Positions 22,737 to 27,273 of a stretch of DNA of 27,273 nt are shown in pieces. Under the pieces are notes generated by a model. The model saw nothing but the letters and a program-made list of their open reading frames with translations, was not told the DNA's origin and did no database searches. Every line of letters begins with the position of its first letter. Within the stretch, counting starts at the first letter, position 1. The translations under genes and the position numbers were made by a program. Source of the DNA: Candidatus Zixiibacteriota bacterium (GTDB taxonomy: Bacteria > RBG-13-66-14 > B26-G2 > WVWN01); the NCBI GenBank assembly GCA_030613505.1, contig JAUWLW010000038.1, forward strand, positions 1 to 27,273, given 5' to 3'.

Positions 22737-23896
22737 TTCGCCATCCACGGTTCCGGGTTAATCGCCACGCCGTCCTGGCGGATCTCGAAGTGGAGCGTGG
22801 GCTCCGCCACGTAGCCGGTATCGCCGACGAGGCCGATCTTTTGGCCCTCGCCCACGCGCTCCCCGACCCGGGCCGTGAAGTCGCCCAGGTGAGCGTAGAT
22901 GGACGTGCAGCCGCTGCCGTGGTCCACGATCATCAACTTGCCGTACCCGCGGAACCAGTCCGCGAAGACGACCTTGCCCTTCATCACGGTTCGCACGCCC
23001 GCCCCCAACGACCCCTCGATATCTATGCCGTCGTTCTGGGTGAAGGTCCCGTAGCGGTCGTCCTTAATCCGGCCGAACCTGCGCACCAGCCGGCCCGACG
23101 CGGGACTGATTATCGTGCCGTGACGCGCGAGCAGCTCCGAACCGCGTCGCTTTCCCGGCGCCGGCCTCCCCCGGCCCGCTTTCGACCGCACCAGAGACTC
23201 GAGCTCGGCTCTTTCCTTCTTTAACTCCCGCAGCCTTTTTTTGAGGACGTCGCTCTGCGTCCTGGCCCGCGCCAACATCTGCTGCTTGCGCTCGCGCCGC
23301 AGGCGGGCCAAACGCAATTCCTTCAACTTCAGCTGTTGGAGCGACTTCAGATAATCCAGCTCGCGCTGCAACGCGTCGCGGTCACGCTGGATCTCGGCGC
23401 GCTTCCGGTTCGCGGCCCGGGCGAGGCGGCGGTCCTCCCGCGACAAGGCCATCGTAAACCGCACCCGCCGCACGAAGTCGCCCACCTCGTCGGCGCCCAC
23501 CAACAACCTGACCGCCGGATAGCGGCCCAACTTGTACACCAGTCGCAGGTGGCGCGCCAGCTCGTCCTCGCGCGCCGCCAGCTCGAGCCCCGCCTCCTCC
23601 AGGTCGGCCTGTACCGCCGCCATCCGGCCCGACGTCTCGATTATCTCGGTAGAGAGCTCGGCCATCGTCTTGTCGATGTCCTCGAGTCGCCGGTCGAACT
23701 CGTGGATAGACTCCACCGACAAACTGACCTCGGCCTGTACCTTTTTGAAGTCGACCTCGTGCCGTCTGATGTCCTCTTTTATTTTCTCCAGTTTTGCGCG
23801 GCCGGCGGCCAACGCGACGACGGCCAGGGCCACCGCGCCCCAACGCAACCAACGCCCTTTAGGTACGCGCAAATCTCTCTCGAAAAAAGGGCACAT
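22733..23896 (-). CDS. EnvC-like LytM-domain protein with degenerate zinc site (amidase activator)
   Basis: 387 aa. A TM/signal segment (about 17-32), a long coiled coil about 33-240 (two arms, highly charged), and a C-terminal LytM (M23) domain about 256-385 ending AINPEPWMAK, very close to EnvC's terminal AVNPQPWL. The metal site is incomplete: the usual H-x3-D has N288 and D292, and the usual H-x-H has T367 and H369, with H336 (YAHLG) retained. Such degenerate LytM factors (EnvC, NlpD) do not cut peptidoglycan but activate amidases. By family it should control septal or peripheral cell-wall splitting in the periplasm. First gene of the purN/ctpA operon. ATG only 11 nt from a TATAAT, so little or no leader. 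Confidence 0.82.
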   Translation of the reverse strand: MCPFFERDLRVPKGRWLRWGAVALAVVALAAGRAKLEKIKEDIRRHEVDFKKVQAEVSLSVESIHEFDRRLEDIDKTMAELSTEIIETSGRMAAVQADLEEAGLELAAREDELARHLRLVYKLGRYPAVRLLVGADEVGDFVRRVRFTMALSREDRRLARAANRKRAEIQRDRDALQRELDYLKSLQQLKLKELRLARLRRERKQQMLARARTQSDVLKKRLRELKKERAELESLVRSKAGRGRPAPGKRRGSELLARHGTIISPASGRLVRRFGRIKDDRYGTFTQNDGIDIEGSLGAGVRTVMKGKVVFADWFRGYGKLMIVDHGSGCTSIYAHLGDFTARVGERVGEGQKIGLVGDTGYVAEPTLHFEIRQDGVAINPEPWMAK

Positions 23897-23907
23897 AGTT
23901 TAGATTA

Positions 23908-23935
23908 ATTATAACCGATTTTCTTTTAATGCCAA
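23908..23935 (-). promoter_or_regulatory. Promoter of the envC-like operon (near-leaderless)
   Basis: Minus strand -35 TTGGCA (23930-23935), 16-bp spacer, consensus -10 TATAAT (23908-23913). Initiation is predicted about 4 nt before the ATG (23896). No Shine-Dalgarno. Confidence 0.65.
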
Positions 23936-23977
23936 AACTAAAATAACGGCTCCGCGTTGCCGGCCGGGTTAACCTTT

Positions 23978-25264
23978 TTACCGCGCCGCCTTCAAAGCCG
24001 CTTTCAAGAGGCGCTCGGATACGCGCGCGGAAGGCGCCAAAACCTCGTACGTCGGGCAGGCCGGCACGTCCCACGAGTCGGCCCACGCCAACCATTCGCC
24101 CAGATTAGGCGCCGCCATATCCAATAACAGGCCCGCGTCGGCGCCTTCCCTTCGCAGGGACTTCGCCAGCGGCGCGGCGGGCGGAAACTCGTCGGCGCCT
24201 ATTACCTGCAATACCGCACCGCGGATCTCTTTTCCCCAATGACGGGACAGTTCCTCACGCTCGCCTTCGGGCCGGGCGGTGACTACTACCGCGTCCGCGA
24301 AGACGGGTTCTCCCGCCGCCGCCGCCACCAACCTGCCGTAACAGAACGCCGCTTGCGGGTTGGCCGCCTTTACTTCGGCCCGCAACGCCTCGAAAGCCTC
24401 GGGCGGCGGCTCGGCCGTAAAGCCCGTCGCCACTACGACGCAGGCCTTCCGCAATTGGAAGGCGGAAGGGAAGGTCCTGAGGACTTCCAAGCGAGTGGAG
24501 ACGTTGACGAGGAAACAAACCGCCCCCGCAGCCGGCGGCATCGCCCCGCCGGAGCCTTCGACCACCACCAGCTCGCCCCCCTTCTCGGCGGCGAACACGA
24601 ACGCGTCGCCCAGGAGCGAATTCAACGGGACGCCCGTCAAACCCGTCCCGGCGAAAGCGCACCCGACCGCGGCGACGCCGGTCGCGGTAGCCAGCAGGTA
24701 ATGGTCGCCGCCCACGCCGCAGCCGTCGCGGTAGTAGGATAACAGCCGGCTCGAGGCCGACGCCGGCTCCCCCGGTTCCACCACTTCCGGGTACGACGGG
24801 CCGCCGAGGTCCAAAACTACGGCCGCGGTTTTATACTTGGCCTTTACTTGCTCCAAAAAATATATGATGGCCGCCGTCTTTCCCACCGCGGCCCCGGCGC
24901 CCGCGAAAGTTACGGTGGGTAAGGTGCCGCCCTTTAGAACCGGCGGCCACAAGCGAAAGTCGGCGCCGTGAACCTCCAGGCCGAGCTGTAACGCCTCGTT
25001 CGCCCACGAGAAGCGGTCCGCCAGGCCGGCCTCCGTAACGTCCACTACCGCGGTCGGCCCGAACTCCGCGGCGGCGCGGCGGACCGCGGCCCCTGCCTCC
25101 GGCTCCACCACGTACGGCACCTCCAACGTAAAACCCTCGGGCACCTTTTTTGCTATCAACGCCGCGCCCAAGACGCGGTACCGCTTCTCGACTATCAAGT
25201 AGTCGATGGCCGCCTGGATCGGCCCGGCGCCGAATTTTACGTCGCAAAGTACGACCGCGTCCAT
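23978..25264 (-). CDS. P-loop protein of the cyclic 2,3-diphosphoglycerate synthase family
   Basis: 428 aa, soluble. Walker A GAGAAVGKTAAI (122-133). The following region, ATGVAAVGCAFAGTGLTGVPLNSLLGDAFVFA (about 194-225) and ELVVVEGSGGAMPP (231-244), matches the pattern of cyclic 2,3-diphosphoglycerate synthetase (COG2403-type), including its VG-x-[RC]-x2-G-x-GL-x-G-x-P and EGSG-x-A-x-PP blocks. The N-terminal ~110 residues form an alpha/beta domain less like the archaeal enzyme. Archaeal cDPGS uses ATP to close 2,3-bisphosphoglycerate into cDPG, a thermoprotectant; bacterial relatives are largely uncharacterised, so the reaction here is inference. Follows the amidohydrolase gene by 9 nt. Confidence 0.65.
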   Translation of the reverse strand: MDAVVLCDVKFGAGPIQAAIDYLIVEKRYRVLGAALIAKKVPEGFTLEVPYVVEPEAGAAVRRAAAEFGPTAVVDVTEAGLADRFSWANEALQLGLEVHGADFRLWPPVLKGGTLPTVTFAGAGAAVGKTAAIIYFLEQVKAKYKTAAVVLDLGGPSYPEVVEPGEPASASSRLLSYYRDGCGVGGDHYLLATATGVAAVGCAFAGTGLTGVPLNSLLGDAFVFAAEKGGELVVVEGSGGAMPPAAGAVCFLVNVSTRLEVLRTFPSAFQLRKACVVVATGFTAEPPPEAFEALRAEVKAANPQAAFCYGRLVAAAAGEPVFADAVVVTARPEGEREELSRHWGKEIRGAVLQVIGADEFPPAAPLAKSLRREGADAGLLLDMAAPNLGEWLAWADSWDVPACPTYEVLAPSARVSERLLKAALKAAR

Positions 25265-25273
25265 AAGCCGCCG

Positions 25274-26428
25274 CTACGAGCGGTAAACCACCTCGCCTTC
25301 GATTACCGTCGCCACCACTTTCGTTTGGGCGTCGAGGGGGTGGCCGCTCCATACGACGACGTCGCCGTCGTAGCCGCGCGCCAGCTTGCCCAGGCGGCGG
25401 CCGAGGCCGAGTATTTTCGCGGCGCCGTTGGTTACCGCCCGCAGCGCCCCCTTCTCGGTCATCCCCTCGCGCACGGCCGTCGCGGCCGAGGTGGTCAAAG
25501 CGTCGATCGGCACGAACGGGTGGTCGGTGGTCAACGCCAAGTCGCACCCGGCCTTCTCCAGAATTCCCGCGGCGGCGTACGAACGCTCCCTCAGCTCCTG
25601 CTTAAACCGGCCGATGAGAGTCGGGCCCACGACGCACGGCACGCGATTCTCGGCCAGGTAGTCGGCGATGAGGTACCCCTCGGTGCAGTGGTCCAAGATC
25701 AACCGACACTTGAACTCGCGCGCTATCCGGACGGCGGTGGCCACGTCGTCGGCGCGGTGGGCGTGCGCCCGCAGCGGTATCCGGCGCTCCAAGACCCTCA
25801 CCAGCGGCTCCATGCGGATGTCGAGGTCAGGCCGCTTCGCGGGCGGCAGGCGGCGCTTCCGCCGGTACTCGCCCGCTTGCGTCAATATCTCGCGCAGGAC
25901 CGCGGCCGTGCCCATCCGCGTGACGGGCATCCGCCGATTCTCGGGGTGGGAGAACTTCGGATTTTCGCCGAAGGCGACCTTCATGCCGGCGTCGGCCGAA
26001 ACGACCATTTCGTCTATTATGGCGCCCGCGGCCTTCAACACCACGCCGGTACCGCCGACGACGTTGGCGCTCCCCGGCAGGACGCATACCGTCGTAATGC
26101 CCGCGCGACGCGCGTCGTCGAAGCCGAGGTCGCGGGGGTCGATGCCGTCGAGCGCGCGCACGTGGGGCGTGGCGGCCTCCGCGGCCTCGTTGGCGTCGAA
26201 CCCCGGCGGCCCGGTCCCCTCGCCGTAGTTGCCGACGTGGGTATGGGCGTCTATCAAACCCGGCGTGACTATCATACCCTTGGCGTCGATAACTTCCGCG
26301 CCGCGCGGGACCTTGGCGGCCGGGCCCACCGAGCTTATCTTTCCGTTTCGAATTACGACGTTCGCTTTCGCGGGCGCCGCATCGCCCGCGCGATACGCCG
26401 TTCCGTTTACGATCGCCAGCGTCTTCAT
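25274..26428 (-). CDS. Amidohydrolase-superfamily metal hydrolase
   Basis: 384 aa from the ATG at 26428, preceded by AGGAAGG at 5-nt spacing; a GTG two codons upstream touches that site and is less likely. Typical two-part fold: N- and C-terminal strands form the composite beta sandwich (NVVIRNGKISSVGPAAKVP, DGDVVVWSGHPLD) and the barrel begins PGLIDAHTHVG (about 55-65) with the HxH metal pair. Further ligand candidates: RAHAHRADD (about 217-225), ILDHCTEG (about 240-247), LTTDHPFVP (about 306-314; Asp). The combination resembles imidazolonepropionase-like amidohydrolases annotated in many genomes without known substrate. No signal peptide. Upstream of and probably cotranscribed with the cDPGS-like gene. 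Confidence 0.85.
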   Translation of the reverse strand: MKTLAIVNGTAYRAGDAAPAKANVVIRNGKISSVGPAAKVPRGAEVIDAKGMIVTPGLIDAHTHVGNYGEGTGPPGFDANEAAEAATPHVRALDGIDPRDLGFDDARRAGITTVCVLPGSANVVGGTGVVLKAAGAIIDEMVVSADAGMKVAFGENPKFSHPENRRMPVTRMGTAAVLREILTQAGEYRRKRRLPPAKRPDLDIRMEPLVRVLERRIPLRAHAHRADDVATAVRIAREFKCRLILDHCTEGYLIADYLAENRVPCVVGPTLIGRFKQELRERSYAAAGILEKAGCDLALTTDHPFVPIDALTTSAATAVREGMTEKGALRAVTNGAAKILGLGRRLGKLARGYDGDVVVWSGHPLDAQTKVVATVIEGEVVYRS

Positions 26429-26514
26429 CGCCACCTTCCTAGTTTAACAACCCTTAACTTACCAAAAACCTTTCAATTTTTCAAATCTAACCCGCAGGCG
26501 CGCCGATAATTCGC

Positions 26515-26543
26515 TTGACACGCCGTACACAACAGAATATTAT
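26515..26543 (+). promoter_or_regulatory. Sigma-70 promoter of ssb
   Basis: Consensus -35 TTGACA (26515-26520), 17-bp spacer, -10 TATTAT (26538-26543), then GGAGG at 26565-26569. Divergent from the amidohydrolase gene. Confidence 0.8.
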
Positions 26544-26573
26544 GGAGCCGTTATTCAACGAAACGGAGGAGCC

Positions 26574-26978
26574 GTGGCTAATTACAATCGCGTATTCCTA
26601 TTGGGAAACCTCACCGCCGACCCGGAGTCGCGCGACTTGCCGACGGGAGGCATCGTAACGGACCTCCGGTTGGCCGTCAACCGGACGTACCGCAAACGCG
26701 ACGGTGAACAGACGGAGGAGGTATCATTTATCGATTGCACCTCGTACGGCCGCACCGCGGAGATAGCGCGGGACTACCTTAAAAAGGGGCGGCCGGTCTT
26801 CCTGGAGGGCCGCCTTCACCAGGACCGCTGGGAGACAAACGAGGGCGACAAGCGCTCGAAGCTCAAAGTGGTGGTGGAACGTTTGGTGTTGATGCCGCGG
26901 CGCGCCGACGCCGCCGAAGCCGCCGAAGCCGAGACGGAATCCGCGCCGCCGGAAGAGCCGTCGGCCTCGGAATTCTAA
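26574..26978 (+). CDS. ssb: Single-stranded DNA-binding protein
   Basis: 134 aa from a GTG 4 nt after GGAGG. Typical OB-fold start MANYNRVFLLGNLTADPESRDLPTGG, LRLAVNRTYRKRDGE, the SFIDCTSYGRTAEIARDYLKKGRPVFLEGRLHQDRW block (about 50-85) and KLKVVVERLVLM, all hallmarks of bacterial SSB. The linker is short, acidic and Ala/Glu/Pro-rich (about 110-130). The end is EEPSASEF: an acidic patch and terminal Phe are present, but the canonical D-D-x-P-F tip is not. Known role: coating ssDNA in replication and repair and recruiting partners through the C-terminal tip. Monocistronic, without the common rpsF/rpsR neighbours. Confidence 0.93.
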   Translation: MANYNRVFLLGNLTADPESRDLPTGGIVTDLRLAVNRTYRKRDGEQTEEVSFIDCTSYGRTAEIARDYLKKGRPVFLEGRLHQDRWETNEGDKRSKLKVVVERLVLMPRRADAAEAAEAETESAPPEEPSASEF

Positions 26979-26996
26979 CCACCCTAACTCCGGTAG

Positions 26997-27030
26997 AAAG
27001 CCCCGCGCCGTACGCGGGGTTTATTTTATC
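26997..27030. terminator. Bidirectional terminator between ssb and the secreted-protein gene
   Basis: Stem CCCCGCG/CGCGGGG with CCGTA loop, followed by TTTATTTTATC on the plus strand and by CTTTCT on the minus strand. Confidence 0.8.
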
Positions 27031-27048
27031 AGGTTATAACACCCTTCC

Positions 27049-27273
27049 TCAACGTATTAAAACCAACTTCCTGGCCGCCGCCCGGCCGCCCGCCTCGAGT
27101 TTGTATAAGTATACGCCCGGCGGCAGCGGCGAGCCGTCGTCGGCCGTCCCGTCCCACGTTACTTTGTGCCCGCCCGCCGCGGCCGTCCCGTCCCACAACC
27201 GCCGAACGACGGCGCCCCTCAAGTCGTAAACCGTCAACGTCGCGCGGCCGTCAGGTACGACGAAGACTATCGA
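27049..27273 (-). CDS. C-terminal FlgD-Ig-like domain of a secreted protein (5' end outside the window)
   Basis: The frame remains open to the right window edge, where it reads SIVFVVPDGRATLTVYDLRG, so this is the last 74 codons of a longer gene, not a 62-aa protein. The pattern [VL]-x-VYDLRG-x-VVRRL-x-DG ... G-x-H-x-V-TWDGTADDGSPLPPGVYLYKLEA ... RKLVLIR is the FlgD_ig / T9SS type-A-like C-terminal domain, widespread at the ends of secreted or surface proteins in FCB-group and candidate-phylum bacteria. In Bacteroidetes such domains direct type IX secretion; here only the family resemblance is shown. Function of the missing N-terminal part is unknown. Confidence 0.85.
   Translation of the reverse strand, partial: SIVFVVPDGRATLTVYDLRGAVVRRLWDGTAAAGGHKVTWDGTADDGSPLPPGVYLYKLEAGGRAAARKLVLIR

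Noticed and set aside
25325-26509. 394-codon open frame on the plus strand
   Set aside because: Antisense to the amidohydrolase, whose motifs are unmistakable; Arg/Val-rich shadow translation.

Overview
The window is a GC-rich stretch of bacterial chromosome carrying about 24 genes, one tRNA, and an AT-richer patch at about 16.4-18.8 kb. The cell is almost certainly diderm: there are three SurA/PpiD-type parvulin chaperones, several lipoproteins, a BamB-like beta-propeller lipoprotein, an EnvC-like amidase activator, and a FlgD-Ig-type C-terminal domain of the kind common in FCB-group and related candidate phyla. GH57, a cyclic-2,3-diphosphoglycerate-synthase-like protein and MtaB fit an uncultured, probably anaerobic lineage. 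The sequence alone does not allow a firm phylum assignment.

Layout. 1-20: first codons of a gene leaving the window leftward. 147-1583: membrane-bound class III adenylate cyclase. 1695-3138: two tandem paralogous lipoproteins of unknown function, each with its own promoter and hairpin. 3224-4405: MFS transporter. 4420-5738 (minus): UbiE/MenG-like methyltransferase coupled to a small lipoprotein. 5768-6859: PQQ-repeat lipoprotein, probably leaderless. 6905-11081 (minus): GH57 glycosidase, a 62-aa membrane protein, MtaB and a YugP-type zinc protease. 11193-11555: UspA-like protein. 11626-15706 (minus): three overlapping parvulin genes downstream of tRNA-Asp (15785-15859). 16011-20469 (minus): restriction-modification locus with a one-polypeptide (type IIG-like) enzyme, an unrecognised AT-rich gene, a duplicated fragment of the enzyme's C-terminus and a DUF2188 gene. 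20573-23896 (minus): an EnvC-like, purN, ctpA operon. 23978-26428 (minus): P-loop cDPGS-like protein and an amidohydrolase. 26574-26978: ssb. 27049-27273 (minus): C-terminus of a secreted protein entering from the right.

The envelope theme is strong: chaperones, a peptidoglycan amidase activator, a C-terminal processing protease, a membrane protease and lipoproteins. Regulation is legible, because many intergenic gaps hold a textbook sigma-70 promoter (TTGAC[A/T/G], usually 17 bp, TATAAT-like) and GC-rich hairpin terminators.

The most interesting region is the restriction-modification locus. The enzyme is a mosaic: its GC-rich nuclease and methyltransferase half switches to AT-rich sequence almost exactly at the NPPY motif and returns to GC-rich sequence for the last ~65 codons. 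An AT-rich gene of unknown function follows, and beyond it lies a second, near-identical copy of the enzyme's C-terminal coding segment. This looks like specificity-domain exchange that captured an extra gene.
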